From Alternaria dauci (taxonomy: Eukaryota > Ascomycota > Dothideomycetes > Pleosporales > Pleosporaceae), in assembly GCF_042100115.1 (NCBI RefSeq), contig NC_091276.1, positions 1,178,001-1,242,000 of the forward strand: DNA of 64,000 bases, read 5' to 3'. The notes under the pieces are model-generated. The model did not search any database, had not been told where the DNA came from, and saw only the letters and a list, made by a program, of their open reading frames with translations. Below, one piece after another: positions 1-13,411 of this stretch. Position numbers and translations under genes: made by a program. Every line of letters starts with the position of its first letter. Position 1 is the first letter of the stretch.

Positions 1-2978
1 GAGCATTGCTTGCTGATGCTGTTGTCTGGCGTAATGAGAACGTCTGATAGCAGACATGGCTCTGTGGGAGAAATGTATGCGAACCCTTGGTGTAGGTGTG
101 CGGTTTCAGCATATGTCTCACATACAATTTGTACAGAGGCACTTACAACGACACATGATGCTTTGATGCTTTTGCGTTGAATGAGCCTGTTGATATTTGC
201 GATATGACTAAATTTGCAGCATCAAGAACGGGCATCAATAAATGCACCGATTGAGGGCAGTGTTCTCTTTAAATGCCCACAATGTATGTCAGTACAAGAT
301 GGGTCGTACAAAAGTCCTGATGCGGTCTTTGTGACGTGGAGCTTTTTGGTAGGTGGGATATGTTACGAGTATACCAGAAGGCGTGAGGGCACGTATGATG
401 GATAAAGGACAGGAACCTGTGAGGATGCTGAAGTGAGGAGATGCCAGGCACAAGAGGAAAACGAGGACGCGGAGATGACGACGATGAGAGCGCGCGTGAT
501 GTTTGTAGAAAGTAAGACACGACTTGTTCAGGCTGCAAGAAGGACTTGAGTGGCTGAGCTCGTGAGGCTGAGACGGCTTACGGAAAGCGTCTGGGGGCTA
601 AGTGCAGGAGCTGCCAACATACAAAGCTTATACGAGGAAAGCACGATGGTTGTGGCGCGGGGCAGGCAGCAAGAGTGGGGCATATTGCTACGAACCTCCT
701 GTTAAGCACCAACGCAGGCTCTGCATCATGGCAGGCAAAGCTGCTCTTCATTAATTCGCTCATTGGTCCTGTGGAAAAAAAAAGAGAAAAAAGAAAAAAA
801 GGGCGTAAAGCTTGGGTTTGAGGGTGAAGTCAAGACTACGAGATCTGTAACAATACCTGGGTCATACAGCCGATGACGACATGTTCTCTGAGTGGTACGA
901 GTAGAGAAGGCCGTCATAATCGTCCATCATTGCATATTCAGAGCGATCGCATGCGCCTGTGTCGGATCAAAGAAAGAGTGTGCGTTGGCTGCATCGCGAG
1001 CTGTCCGTGGCGAACAGTGATCGCCGCGCAAATACGATTTCCCTCGCCCGTGGACTCAGGGTCCATGCAGAAGTGTCTCGGAACAGCGGGAGAAGGAGAG
1101 TGGGCCGTGAATGGAGAACTCCACCAGCCACTATCTGCGAGCTGATAAGGAATGACTGAGATTGAAGAGAGCTAACATAGAAGCGCGACTCGCTTCCATG
1201 TTGCTCAAGTGAAAGCAGCGACCAGCGCGGTGGTCGAGACCAGAGTGCAGCGGTGCCGCGGAAAAGCCGTGAGGGTTGCCATGGTGTTGTACTAACGCGC
1301 TTGCGGGCGGCGATGGTGACCTACACGAAGAACAACGCGATTCCGACAGTAACACCTGGTAGAGTCGATGAGTTGCATTTCTTTGCTCAGTGACTATCAA
1401 TTTTCACCTCGCCTGTTGCCCTCTGAGAACGTACTCAAAAAGGCCTCCTCCTACGATACGACGAACAGTCAGGACTCCAGTGCAGACACAACGAACGTGA
1501 CTGCCACCCAGCCCATAATGGGGCCATGCCCGGGGCCCAGTGCTCTTAGGCAAACAACAGCCGGACGCTGAGGTAAGAGGCTGAACGCTACTCATTTGAA
1601 CTGACCAGTATGAGCATTCCGTAGATTCGGCTCCTCGGATTCGCTACACCTGCTGCGGATCTCCCAAGCCACCCGTGGGTAGCTGATATGCAGGCAGTTT
1701 TTCTCGAATGGCAAACAAGCACAAGGCGACGCGAAGGGCTTCGACAATTACTATTCAATGCCGGAGCATATCTCAAGAGACGGCGATCAACTCTGTGTCG
1801 CATCAAGCTTTCATAGCAGAAGGAAAAAGGACCGACCCATGGCACATAGTATCGTATAGCACAATATGTCGGCTGCAGGCCGGTACTTCTCACGCGCGAT
1901 GCCGTCATTTCATTTGTATAAGGCTTGGTCTCCCGCAATGCCAATCTCTCAACGCGCGCAAGACACGAATCAAGCACCGTGGCAGTATTCCTTGCTATCA
2001 GCCGAGCCCTGGTCTAGAGGCTCCGTTGTGCGGCTCCCCTAGGCACATGTGGCTCGCGGCATCAGACGACCTCTTTCTCACAAAAGATGCGAGGCTCTAT
2101 CAGCCGCACAGCGCCACGCGAGAAGCAATGATACCAGACCCCGGATTCCCACGAGCCTGGTGTCACAAATGGCTCGCATCTGAGGATGCGCGCTGCCTTG
2201 ATGCGCCTCGCATGCAGCCACTCGCCAGCACCGGAGGCCCGCCAACTTAGCAAAGCCCGCCGCGCTGGATTACGTTCCCTCAAGTGTGTTGAAATGGCGG
2301 AGGACCTGGGCCCTGGTCGCCCGCCCCAGAACCCGACCCAGGCGCGCCTGCCCATGGGCAAACAAGACGTTTGCGCTGCTTCGCTGAGCCCGTCTTGTCT
2401 CCCACCCGAGCTCAGTAGGGTGGCGCCGTCGACGCCGCTAACGAGGGAAGGCGCATCCCCATTCGCGTGCCACAAAACGAGCGGGGTCATGACAGCCGGG
2501 GTGAGTTGAAAACTCTGTGCCGTCGAATCCTATGCCCAGAATCGCGGTATGTGCACTAGGCCGCAACCGGCTAGTCGTTGCCGTCCGCCTAGCGCCCTGC
2601 CAAACCGCTTTCGAGTCCTAGTTGCATCGCAGCGCTCACCACCGAGAGGATCCACAGGTAGGGCAGACTGGGTGTGCCGCACCCGTCTCTGGCATAAGTA
2701 CCCTACCTTTCACCCCGAACGTCCTGGTTCCGATAAGAGCAACCTCACCTCCTCTACCACGTTGTAGCCTTCCTTCTGTTCACTGGCATCCAGTGCAACT
2801 CATCTTGTTGTGGCTTTAGCTGCTCCCACCCCACGCGACTGATAGTCGATCCCTCCCTCCCTCGGCGGCGACTCCAGAGCGACAACTCCCAATACCTGAA
2901 GCGACCTTCCATACGCGACACTATTACTCCCTTGCGACAACTTGCCCTGTGCCTTAAGCAACAACTCCCACTGCGACC
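1..2978. other. Gene-free left flank and permease upstream region
   Basis: No open frame here resembles a known family. Open frames of up to about 180 codons exist on both strands but have mixed, non-coding-like composition. The last 450 bases are pyrimidine-rich, as expected for the promoter and 5' leader of the downstream permease. They contain HGATAR sites (CGATAA at 2731-2736, TGATAG at 2840-2845), the type bound by GATA nitrogen regulators in filamentous fungi. Such short sites also occur by chance. Confidence 0.5.
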
Positions 2979-4708
2979 ATGGCCGAGGACAAGAAGTATT
3001 CTGGAGAGTTCGTCCGCGAGACTTATCCTGGTGACGATATCCAACATGGCCAAGTGACCGACAACTCCGACGACTTGCAGCGTCATCTTGGTAACCGTCA
3101 GATTCAACTCATCGCCATTGGTGGTTCCATTGGAACTGCTCTTTTTGTGTCCATCGGAGGTGCTCTCAACAAGGGCGGTCCCCTCGGTCTGCTCCTCGCA
3201 TACGCTGGATACTCTTGCATCATCGCTCTCGTGAATAACGCCATGGCTGAAATGGCCAGTTTCATGCCCGTGTCCGGAGGTTTCATTCGAATGGCTGGAC
3301 ACTGGGTCGACGAGTCCCTAGGCTTCATGGCCGGCTGGAACTTCTTCTTCTACGAAGCTCTGCTGATCCCATTTGAAATCACGGCTCTCAACATTGTGCT
3401 GCGGTACTGGAGAGATGACATCCCAGTCGCTGCTGTCTGTGCAGCCGTCATCGTTCTATATGCGTAAGACTTACCGATTTACCCCTGAGGGCCATGTGCC
3501 ACATACATAGAGGACAGAAACTGATTACTTCTAGTGCTTGCAACATCCTGGCTGTAAAAGCATACGGTGAGGCCGAATTCTGGCTCTCTGGAGGCAAGGT
3601 CCTGCTGATCCTGATTCTCTACTGCTTCACCTTCGTCACAATGGTTGGAGGTAACCCTCAGAAGGATGCCTATGGCTTCCGACACTGGCGCGACCCTGGC
3701 CCAATGCCCGGCGGCAGCGACCTTGGACGTTTTGAAGGCTTCCTTGGTTCTCTTTGGGCTGCGTCCTTCTGTATCGTCGGTCCCGAGTACATCTCCATGG
3801 TCTCCGGTGAGGCCAAGCGTCCCCGCGCCTACATCAAGACCGCGTTCAAGACTGTCTACTTCCGATTCGGTGCCTTCTTCATCCTTGGTGCTCTTTGCGT
3901 CGGCATCGTTCTGGCGTACAACGACCCAGAGCTTGTCAGCGTCTTGGCAGCTGGTGAGAGCAGTGCTGCTGCCTCTCCCTATGTCATTGCTATGAAGAAC
4001 CTCAACATCACCGGCCTTCCTCACGTTGTCAACGCTCTCCTGATCACGAGTATCTTCTCTGCGGGTAACACGTACACGTACTGCGCGACTCGCAGTCTGT
4101 ACTCGCTTGCTATTGAAGGTCGTGCCCCCAAGATTCTGCGCAAGTGCACCAAGAACGGCGTTCCGATCTACTGCTTCTTGGTAGTCATGATCTTCCCATT
4201 CTTGTCTTTCCTGCAATTGTCAGACAACTCGGCCAAGGTCCTGACCTGGCTCACCAACATCATCACTGCTGGTGGTGTCATCAACTACATCGTCATGTGT
4301 GGCACCTACCTTGCTTTCTACAAGGCCTGCAAAGTTCAGGGCCTCGACCGAAAGACGCTCCCTTACTGCGGTTACTTCCAGCCATATGGTACCTGGTTTG
4401 CGCTCTGCTTCGAGATCTGCGTTGTCTTTGTGTATGGCTACAGCACCTTCAAGCCCGGCAACTTCACCCTTGAGTCTTTCTTCACATACTACACCATGGT
4501 CGGCGTTGCTCCGATCCTGTTCATCTTCTGGAAACTCTTCAAGAGGACCAAGTGGCTGAAGCCACATGAGGTTGACCTCGTCTGGGACGCTCCTCTGATT
4601 GATGCCTACGAGGCCTCCTTCATCACACCACCTGTCGGCTTCTGGACCGAGATGCTGCAACTTATCGGACTGAAGCGTAATGTCCCAGTAGATAAGCGTG
4701 CTGTTTGA
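2979..4708 (+). CDS. Amino-acid permease (AAT/APC superfamily)
   Basis: Two exons, 2979-3463 and 3535-4708, encode 552 residues. The 71-nt intron has GTAAG donor, CTGAT branch-like and CTAG acceptor signals and splits an Ala codon. The N-terminus is hydrophilic (residues 1-40, motif LQRHLGNRQIQLIAIGGSIG), and the IGGSIGT stretch is the signature first helix of fungal amino-acid permeases. About twelve hydrophobic segments follow, with GEAEFWLS near residue 175, as in the YAT/AAT family. It should import amino acids across the plasma membrane by proton symport. The closest yeast types are the Dip5/Agp-like permeases, but the substrate cannot be read from sequence. Length fits the family. The start ATG follows a C-rich leader (tgcgaccATGGCC), a good fungal context. 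Confidence 0.93.
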
Positions 4709-7588
4709 AATGCTTTTAGCGAACCAGCGAAACTTGTATAGCAGAGATATTCTGTCATGATCTAACGCCATTGAATAGATTTTCTATCGCCAGAAGCCTA
4801 TGAACACTGGCTGCGCTCTTACATAAATGCAATACCCATTCATTCTGCAAACGTCGAGATTTGGCAGCTTGCAAATGATGCACGACCTCCGCTATACCAA
4901 TGCGACAAACAGCGAGGCCAAAAAGACGATACCCGAGCGACAAAACACCGTGGACTCTCATTTGTGATTAATATATTGCAGCATCCTTTCCAAGGGCCTA
5001 CGCGACACTGCTGAGACGACGATTCGAATGCGACACATTTTCAAAAGATCTCCTATGCGACAAAGCTACTGTGTTTGTAGCAACGCTGGTGATACATCGG
5101 TCATCATGCACGAGCTTGCCTCGTGTCGTATGGTTCAAGACACTGATGGCTTTTGACTTGCCAAGGCACGCATAGGACGATCGACATTTCGCGCGCGTGC
5201 GTTGATTGGAACAAAACACCTGCAAAATACGGTACATCCGCTTGGCTTTTAGGATGTCGCCCGAACCCCAATGCGGCACCAGAGGGCACTTGTCAGAAGG
5301 CTCGGCAATGCGTTCCGCACGACTCACTGTCACTGTTGCGCTACTGCTGCTTCCGCCAGACACAGCTGACCACCGTGTCTGCCTCGACTCGCCTCCCCAG
5401 CCCCCCGCCCGCGCCACTATCAAACCATATCAACTCACCCACACTTGTATGTAGCCGCCTGCTCCTCACGTTGAGCCACGGTCTCCGGCTGTTTCTGGAT
5501 GCTTCGAGCCTACAGGTCGCCGTCGTGGGCATCGCGCCATGCGGGATGTCTTATCTGCCTTGTCATCAGGCTTCCGGTGCTATTACCCAAATCGTTGCCA
5601 TGGGCTCGTCAGAAATGTTGGGATCTTTGGTGTACGCATCTGCGACCGTGCCACCAACTCTATAGTGTCGCTGCACTTATCTCGGACCTTCTACCAAGCA
5701 AAGGCAGCATTTCAGACCATCTCCAGTTTCGCGAGCGTCAGTGCGCAGCACTGTATACCTAATCGCTCTTGACGTCCCGAAACGACCAATTGATCCCGTC
5801 GCCAATGTCCCGGTCCCGCTTGTGGCGCACTATAATCCCACGTTTACCACATCTCCGCATGTTTGCATTGGAGCCTCCATCTACCGTCAGCAATGCACTG
5901 TTCATGCCGCACCGCGTTGTTTTGGCTAGAGGTCCGTACCTTGCAGGATCTTCTCCGCAATTGATAACGCATGCGCTCGTCGACCAGGATGACAAGACGG
6001 CTCCATCTTTCCCCGCATCGTCCACATTGTGGACTGAACATATCAGTATGTTTGCGAGTAGATGGCTGAAGCCCAAGCTCCAGCTCAGACTGTGGAACCA
6101 GCATGCAATGCCCCGACACTCCATACCCCAGTATCTACAGCGAAATCGCACTGGGCACATTAGCAGAAAAGGGTAATGCGGAGATTCAGCCTCCCAACAA
6201 CCAGTTCCGATAAGCTGAACAGTGTGATCTTTTCCGTCGGAAAGGTTCTTTGCCGTGAAACCGCAATACCTGCCTACTCTTCACTTGCAGACAGACGAGT
6301 CAATATCGAACTGGCACAAGCGATGGTTTGTTGTTTTCGTGATATGCACTATGTCTGCATAACCATGGTACAGTACACGTTTTTGACACGGCGCTATCTG
6401 AGCCAGGCTCCCGTTCTGTGGATGGGTACCACTGAGAAGTCACGGTACGCTACCACAGGCTGCTTTCAGCTCGACATTTCTCCGTGCGCGATTTGACGCA
6501 TGTCAACTTTCTAGACCCGGCAGTCCTGTCATGCTACCCTCGGAGATGAGTTGAGAGTAGCAGTAACAGCGGTAGTGTATTATCAGTAGGTACAATCTCC
6601 CTAGAATGAACGATGTTATGGTACTTTGGCAGAGAGACTTAAGACGAAAGCGCAATTGGGTCGCATTGAATACTTGTCTGTAAGACAATAGGCACTCTGA
6701 ACTCGCATTAGTTGAAGGGTACATACACTTCAAGAATCTGTTTCCCTATATTTAGGAAACAGGTCCCAGGCAGGTAGAGTTAGGTCATCTCCGCCATTGT
6801 CTTATCAACACATATAAGAGACTCGATAGTCAATTGATACAACAACACCTTTCTGCTTACACCCTTCGTTACTTTACATATTCGCCCTGGCACTTGTATA
6901 CAAATGTTGTTGACAAAACCCACCACCTGTTTGAAAACAAGAACAATGCGAACCCGACGGTCTTGTCTCCACGAACAGACATCACACGACTCCGTGACCA
7001 CGACCCACATATCCCGTTGCTATTACACCATATTGCATTCGCCTAGGTGTCACAGTACTGTCCTCGCTCTTTCGCACCAAAGACGGCAGCTAGAGCCCTA
7101 TGCCTAGCCGGTCTTTTTCGCCATTCCCCCACGAAAAGACGGGCCGATTGCTCTTGGGTTCGCATTTTACCCCGTCCAACATTGCCAAGGTGTTGGCTGG
7201 GGGCCCAACGAGGAATGTTACCCGTCGTCGCCCAGCAAGGTTGGACGCCGTGCATGTAGAGGTTGAGTCTGGGGTAGGAGAGGAACAAGAGCTGGCATCG
7301 AATACGTCATCATGCGGAGAAGGCGGGACCCTAGATTGAATGGATGGGGCCGGAGTTGGGCCGATGAGATCCTGGGGCAAAGACCAGCGCTTTTACGAGT
7401 CGTCGCGTCGTCTTTTGCTTGTGTAATGTTGATCGGTTGTGAGGTGCCAGGTTGTCGTTTGAGTAGACTCTTCTTTCAGTCCATGCGTGTCCTTTATATA
7501 GCTCGATTCTGGATGTTGTACGTCTTTCCTCCTCTTCCCTACCAGCAACTCTGCCACTTTGAGTTTTTGCTTCAACATACGAGGCATA
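4709..7588. other. Intergenic stretch, no gene supported
   Basis: About 2.9 kb between the permease stop and the 3' end of the small membrane-protein gene on the opposite strand. Open frames are short and overlap in several frames with no recognisable domain. A minus-strand frame at about 7090-7380 has protein-like composition (GPPANT, FSWGNGE) but lacks an ATG start and has an in-frame stop immediately upstream, so it is not called. Confidence 0.5.
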
Positions 7589-8104
7589 TCATCGAAACCC
7601 ATACAGCTGCCCGATGGCTTCTTGCATGTCGACTGTATTGAGTGTGATACGTGGTCTCGGATTTTTGATGCGTGTGACAATCTGAAAGACGAAGTGTGAA
7701 CCCAATGTTAGGAGGAGACAAGGTATGACGATACGACTCAGTACACGACCCCATGAAATCTGTTCCTCTTGCGACTTTTTTTCTCTTACGTAACTCAATC
7801 GACCGAGCCATACATGCCAGCCTAGCAGCATGACTGCGGCGAGCGCGATGCTCGTCCATGAGGCCATGGCGTACGGTGATTGTGCTCTTCGATCTAACAG
7901 CTCGTATATCTCATCCAAGCCTCGGACGACGCGATGCATCGTAAGTGGAACAAAGAGCATGACTGCCGCGAGCGCAACGACTTCTAGGCATCGCATGCTG
8001 AGACGCTTGAGGAATGGCGATTCGGCCTTGTGGACGTGCCAGTGTGAGAGCAGACTTAGGAAGTCATTCGTGTGCGGGTGGGTTGTTGACATTGTTAGCA
8101 GCAT
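7589..8104 (-). CDS. Hypothetical small membrane protein
   Basis: A single open frame of 171 residues on the minus strand; I do not recognise the family. Three hydrophobic segments are visible: about residues 42-58 (EVVALAAVMLFVPLTM), 80-97 (WTSIALAAVMLLGWHVWL) and 120-138 (VLSRIVIPCLLLTLGSHFVF). Short charged loops separate them, so a polytopic membrane protein is likely. Codon use looks coding, and the ATG context accgccATG is good; a second ATG lies four codons in. The frame ends at a TGA just before another open frame that continues in a different phase, so an unrecognised intron or frameshift near the 3' end cannot be excluded. Confidence 0.5.
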   Translation of the reverse strand: MLLTMSTTHPHTNDFLSLLSHWHVHKAESPFLKRLSMRCLEVVALAAVMLFVPLTMHRVVRGLDEIYELLDRRAQSPYAMASWTSIALAAVMLLGWHVWLGRLSYVREKKSQEEQISWGRVLSRIVIPCLLLTLGSHFVFQIVTRIKNPRPRITLNTVDMQEAIGQLYGFR

Positions 8105-9498
8105 GGCGGTCGATTCGGCGATATAGCGAAAGTTTGGCCGGCGTAGTGACGATGTTTGGGGAAGAATAATGGTACGGATGCGGCAGCAATGTCGATGCGG
8201 TGTTGCCAGTTCCTAGCGACGAGAGGCGCTCGTATAAGAATTTTGATGTAGTGGGTCGATGCTGTCTCCTGGAATTCACGTTGTTGGCTTTGTTGTTGAT
8301 GTTGTTGCTGTCCTTGGTCAGGGCCACCCTTCCTTCGTTTGCCAACGTGTTGACGGAGCGCAGTGACGCAATCGAAGCAACACGCCTCTCTTCCTTCTGT
8401 TCTTGCCCTCCAGCCCAACCGGATGGCTGTTTCGATACCAAACTCAGATGTCTGCGCCTCTCCTCGTCGCGTTTTACGCACGGACTAAGACGATGTCTTC
8501 TCTAAGCCCCTAGCTCCACGATCTGCGAATCCGGGCGCGCACCAAACTGGACCAGAATGTGCGACTTGTCTTCGACCTTATCGCTATACCTCCTGGAAGT
8601 TCCGTTGTTGGCAGCAAAATCCTCTTGTCGAGATTGCACGTTTGGAAAACTCGTTGGGCAGTCCTACCTCGGCTCCTCGCGTCCGTATCCTCGTAAATCC
8701 GACGTACGAAGAACCCTGCCAAGCCCCTCTTCGCACAGGCCTTACCGCTCTCCCAGTACGGGTACCACGATTCGTATGCGGTGCTGAGTGCAACAACGAT
8801 AGTCGTGTCCAAAGGTGCTCGTACGACAATGACTATTCCGCGTTGAGATGTTGTGTCACAAGAGGGTGAGAAAGGTAGGATGACACTAATGACGATGATG
8901 CTTACAACGATGTAGTCTGCGTCTTACGAAGTCTGCGTCCTGATCCGCACTGCGCCGCAGCAAGTAGGATTGCACTGGGTGCCTGAAGAGAGGGGCGCAG
9001 TAAGCGTTAAGGGTTGCCCCGCATCTGCAGCCTTGCGACGCTAGCTTTTGTCCTGGAGTTTTGATTGGTGCCCGGGCAGAAAGCGTGTCTGTGGCTGGTT
9101 AGAAGCTCACATGTGGAAATTGGAGTTACAAGGAGAGAGGAAGGTGAGTACCTAATGAGATGAGTTGGTGCACGTGATGTGATGCCTCTTAGGGGTAACG
9201 GGGCTGGTAAAGCTTCGTTGCACAGGGAGAAGATGCAATGGAATGATGGCGGCAGAGTTGCGAACTTTACAACCAAATGTTTCGATCACGTGAAGAATAT
9301 TGAATCTCAAAGTGACCACCCGTCTATGCTTTCTATTCAAAAACAACCGTGAAGCCGTCCAGACTGCATTGGCCCAGGCATCTTGGCACTGGAGACAAAC
9401 GTTGTTCAAAAAAAAAAATCAAAACACCGGCAGAATGCACGCTAAGACTCTAGAGCAACCCGCCCAAAATGCGCTACGTATGCTGTGCTTGCAAGCGA
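8105..9498. other. Intergenic region
   Basis: Upstream region of the small membrane-protein gene and 3' flank of the LtrA gene. Several overlapping open frames have no ATG start or no family resemblance. Two CACGTG E-box cores occur near 9173 and 9284. An A-run lies near 9410. I see no gene. Confidence 0.45.
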
Positions 9499-12188
9499 TC
9501 AGACATGATTTCCGTGATCCCCAAAACTAACTGTCCTTGCGCGTGTCGGCTGTTGCAATCCCACATCGCCATATCCTTTACCCTCATAGTCATGTCCATT
9601 CATGACACCCAAGCTCTTCCAGCTAGCCTTCTCCTTCAAATTGCTCTTGCTTGGTTTTCCACTCAAGTTCCCGTTCTTGTCGGCATCGCTGTAGAGGCTT
9701 GGAGTGCTAGCTCGATGGACCGCAATGTCTATGCCCAGTCCTTGACCCTCAGCCAAAACACTAGTAGGCGTATTCTCATACGAAAAGTCTCCCATGTTCG
9801 CTGTGCCTTTGCCTTTGCCTTGTCCATTGTAATTCCCATCGTCTCGAAGAGTGATATCGCTGCTAAAGGCTGAATTAGGGCCACGACTCGGCATCCTAGC
9901 CTTGTCATTTGATGGGCCTGCAGCGGAGTCGCGTGGCTGAAGCGGCGAATCCGAGTACAGTGTATATGCGGTGTGAACTCTGCTCAGAGAAGCCGCTGGT
10001 GTATGACTTCTGCTACGAGGTGCGCCCTTCGGTATACCACCAGGGCTCGGTGCGCGGCTGGGATACTTGGTCATGAGGCCGCCAGCTTCGTTATCGCTGT
10101 CGCTGACCATAGATCTATTACCCCACGAGGTATCGCGGTGATGTGATTGGGGTGGATGGCGACTCGTGTATTGTGCGACAAGTAAGAGCATGTTATCAAG
10201 GAACAATACTAGGAAGGAGATTAGCTTGCCACCCCTTCTCTTTGAGCGTGGATGAGAATACTTACCACCAGCAAAGAACAGCACCACTATTGGAATTATC
10301 CAATGGCTCCCTTTAAACTTGAAACCACTGGTTGTCCTGTCGGCAATGACAGCAGATACTCCCAATATGATGAGCGTGAAGCCAACGACGACTCTGTTGA
10401 TGATCTCGCCGAACTCGTATTTAGTCTTGTGTATCTTATTGAACCAATACATGATGGCCAATACCAGCAATACACAGCCAGCACCGATGAAGAACTGCAT
10501 CGTAGTGGTGTCGAAAACCTCAGATACCGCGTCTAGCTTGATTCGTGGACTGGCCGTGGGTGAGGTCACAGCGTTGAGTTTTGCTAGAGAATCGTCATGT
10601 GCTTCGTACACAAAGACTTGCGCCCTGTCGAACATGTGACGAACGACGTCGCCGGTGCGGTTGTTCCATTCCTCCGATTTGAAGCCATATGTTGCGGTAT
10701 AATTCTCAATGGCAGTGAAGTTAGTATTCCAATTGTATGTCGCATTCCAGTATTGGCTCGTGAATCTACTGTTGATTGCAATCATGCTCTGGTTGAGGTG
10801 GTCAATGTAACTAGCGGTGTCGGAATAGCCATCCGCTGGTTTGGAATAGTCGTCTGGCTTCAAGGACCACATCCATTTGAGAGCTTGGACGGCAGAATTC
10901 CATACAATCAGCGATGTGTTTCCTTCAACACAGAGGAGAATTGCTGAGTGTAATGGATAGTGTAAGACAGCCCAAACTTGTTGCCGTAGGGTTCCGAAGC
11001 GATCGTGAGAAAGCTGGTCAAAGTACAGCATCCATAGAAGATACTACGAGCTTGATTAGCTGCGTTCCCCATATTTCTCACATGTGGCGACATACCAAGA
11101 GAATGACAGCTGCGATGACGGTCCCAATCTCACTCATGTTATTGTTCGTCTGTCCGTTCGTAATACATGCTACACTCTTTACCATTCCGATGATCCCTTC
11201 TCCGATAATGATGAGGGTGAGTAATTGCAGCCGCTCCGTTAGATGGGTATATTTAAAGCTGATGATTCGCCATATCATTGCGATGAAAAAGATCAGAAGA
11301 CCTTCGACAATAGATATGATTACCCTGCGCATTTTGTTAGTCTGAAAAAATATGGATTGGGAGAAGCCCACTTACCATGCGAGTTGCTCTTCAAGTCCAA
11401 CACGGCCCCTAGGAAAGACAACCATGGTGATGGCATAACCTACCGCTGCTGCGGCATGTACGCCAGCGCTCAGACCTAACGGAATCAACGTCTGACGGAA
11501 CATGCGGCCCTGCCACATCACCACAGCGTATTGTACAGCAATCGCAATTCTACCGATGACGAGTACAATGGCAAAGTTCCGGTATGATTTCTCAACTCCA
11601 CTAGTGCTGTACTTGTCGAAGACCGGACCGGCATACACAAAGCCAGTGAAGATGCCGAATTGTATGGCCTTATGAAGACGACTCCATACACAGTCAATAC
11701 TGAACCGCACGTCGAAAAGTGTGACGCTCAGCCAGGTGAACCACATCAGAGTGAAGAGTTTGAGGTAGTTGATTAGTGCTAAAAGAGCGTTAGTTACTGC
11801 ATTTTAGGGTTGGACAAGCATACGTACACTCTACATCAGTATGTTGATGCATGTCTGTAAAGTATGCTAGATTTGCAACGAAGAAGAGGTCGTAGAACAG
11901 CTCTATCGTGCTAGCTTCCGTATGTTGCTTGTAGATGATGATGTTTCCGCGGCTTGTTCTACCGTTTCCGGCAAGTGTTGTCGTATCGTTCGAACTGTCA
12001 AATGTGCTGGTGTGCGTATTGGTCTTGCCTAAATCCGTGGAACTGCCCGTTACTACTTCGAGGACATCTTCGTTGATGGGATTTGCGAGGAGAGGCAGAT
12101 AAGTCCGCCTGTTTCCATGTCCTGTATGAGTACTCCCGTGACTGTCCATAGTCTTCCGCCGTAAACTAAAATAGCGTGCGAGATCCAT
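9499..12188 (-). CDS. LtrA-family (low temperature requirement A) membrane protein
   Basis: Five exons on the minus strand: 12188-11828, 11778-11376, 11324-11096, 11043-10266 and 10208-9499, total 826 residues. The LtrA signature begins near residue 91 (EASTIELFYDLFFVANLA), followed by FTLMWFTWLSVTLFDVRF and about ten further hydrophobic helices to about residue 610. The last 200 residues are a Ser/Gly-rich cytosolic-type tail. Introns are 49, 51, 52 and 57 nt; the second uses an acceptor GCGCAG that preserves Trp and the frame. The fourth, 57-nt intron (10265-10209) is free of stops and a multiple of three, so the unspliced message would also be open; splicing gives the better AGVLFLDNM. LtrA proteins were named from bacterial cold growth; the fungal role is unknown. 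A TATA-like box lies about 95 nt upstream. Confidence 0.88.
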
Positions 12189-13411
12189 GACGAAACAAAT
12201 GAAAAAGATGGAATGAGATTTGTTGACAACGTGGTTGGATTAATGGAGAAACTAGAAAATAGGCAGCCGTTCTACGCAAGATATATATGAAATGCCAGCT
12301 GTCGGCGAAGCCGCCCTGGAACAGTGCTATATCTGCCAAGTACGCACCGGTCCATCGCCGACAACGGATCGTAGTAGTCCTACCGTTGTATGTGGTAAGC
12401 CTTCGCCCCGAAACATCTTGCATTTGGCTGTAGCATCATCGTTAGGGAGCTTAAACGAATCATCTGTACCGACCGATCGGTTGGACTTGTGCGGCCAGGG
12501 AACTATCAAGGTAGTAATCACTAACTTCTAGAGACAACACCAGTGAGGCGTAGACAACGGAGACCGCGGTATGAATCAACGCACAGGCCGGAATAGATGC
12601 AAACGTATGTCAGAACAAGCCGTACAATCCGAGGGGTATTCTTAAGTTTGCACAACGTGAAGGCCGCTTGCCGTTGGTAGAGAAGTGTCGTCTGCCGTGA
12701 GCCATGCATATGTGCTGCATGGTCAGCCTGGAACGGCACGACTTTGTGTATCTCGAATCTGTAAGGCGAACCACGTTGTCGGTGTGATCAGTGCAGGGAC
12801 AGTAAGTTGTGCCGATCTTCTAGGATGCGCGCCAATGATGAACGAACCAGCATTCGCCGCCAAGCTTTCAGATAAGCTCAGCGGGCAGCCTTCGGTCGCG
12901 CAAGATGCTGCGGTCCAGGCTGAGCATACTTTTTTATTCGCCAAACACTGTCTGAAGTCTGCTCGTGCTTACCCTTGCCAAGGAATGCGTATCTTGCTTG
13001 CAGCAGCATGCCAATACCTGCAGTTGACCCCCGAGTTCTTGATTTGGAAATGGGTGCCAGCGCAAGTGCTGAAACGAGCGAACAACGCTTGGCCAGAATA
13101 CCACACCCTTCCAAACAGAGATAAATGCATGTTTGTTTCCCCATGTGACTGCACGCGCTTACTTCATAACGGGTGTATGAGACAGTGGCGGGTGTTTCGG
13201 CGATTATGAACAGGCCGCGGCTGATAGAGGCCTACACAGTTTCAGCATATCCCAATCACTTGGTGGATCTTTCCCGACGCATATACATGTGGTTTCCCAA
13301 TAGACAGCTAGAAGAAGCTTGCCACCGAGCTGGCTGAATTGAGACAAAGACAAATACATGTTGACAGTCCAAACGAAGGCCGCGCTAGACACCGTGTGGT
13401 GCCTCCGATTG
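12189..13411. other. Intergenic region between LtrA and RING-YEATS genes
   Basis: Holds the LtrA promoter at one end and the 3' flank of the RING-YEATS gene at the other. A 174-codon plus-strand open frame (12685-13209) has no domain, signal or coding-like composition, and I regard it as random. Confidence 0.45.
12281..12288 (-). promoter_or_regulatory. TATA-like element of the LtrA gene
   Basis: An ATATATAT run about 95 nt upstream of the LtrA start codon, a plausible distance for a fungal TATA box. AT runs of this size also occur by chance. Confidence 0.35.

Noticed and set aside
2062..2490. Minus-strand 142-codon frame near the left end
   Set aside because: It mirrors a plus-strand frame with similar GC pattern and has no domain or coding-like composition.
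7090..7380. Minus-strand frame resembling a protein C-terminus
   Set aside because: No ATG and a stop directly upstream. I could not join it convincingly to the gene at 7589-8104.
12685..13209. Plus-strand 174-codon frame
   Set aside because: No domain, signal or splice support; irregular residue composition.
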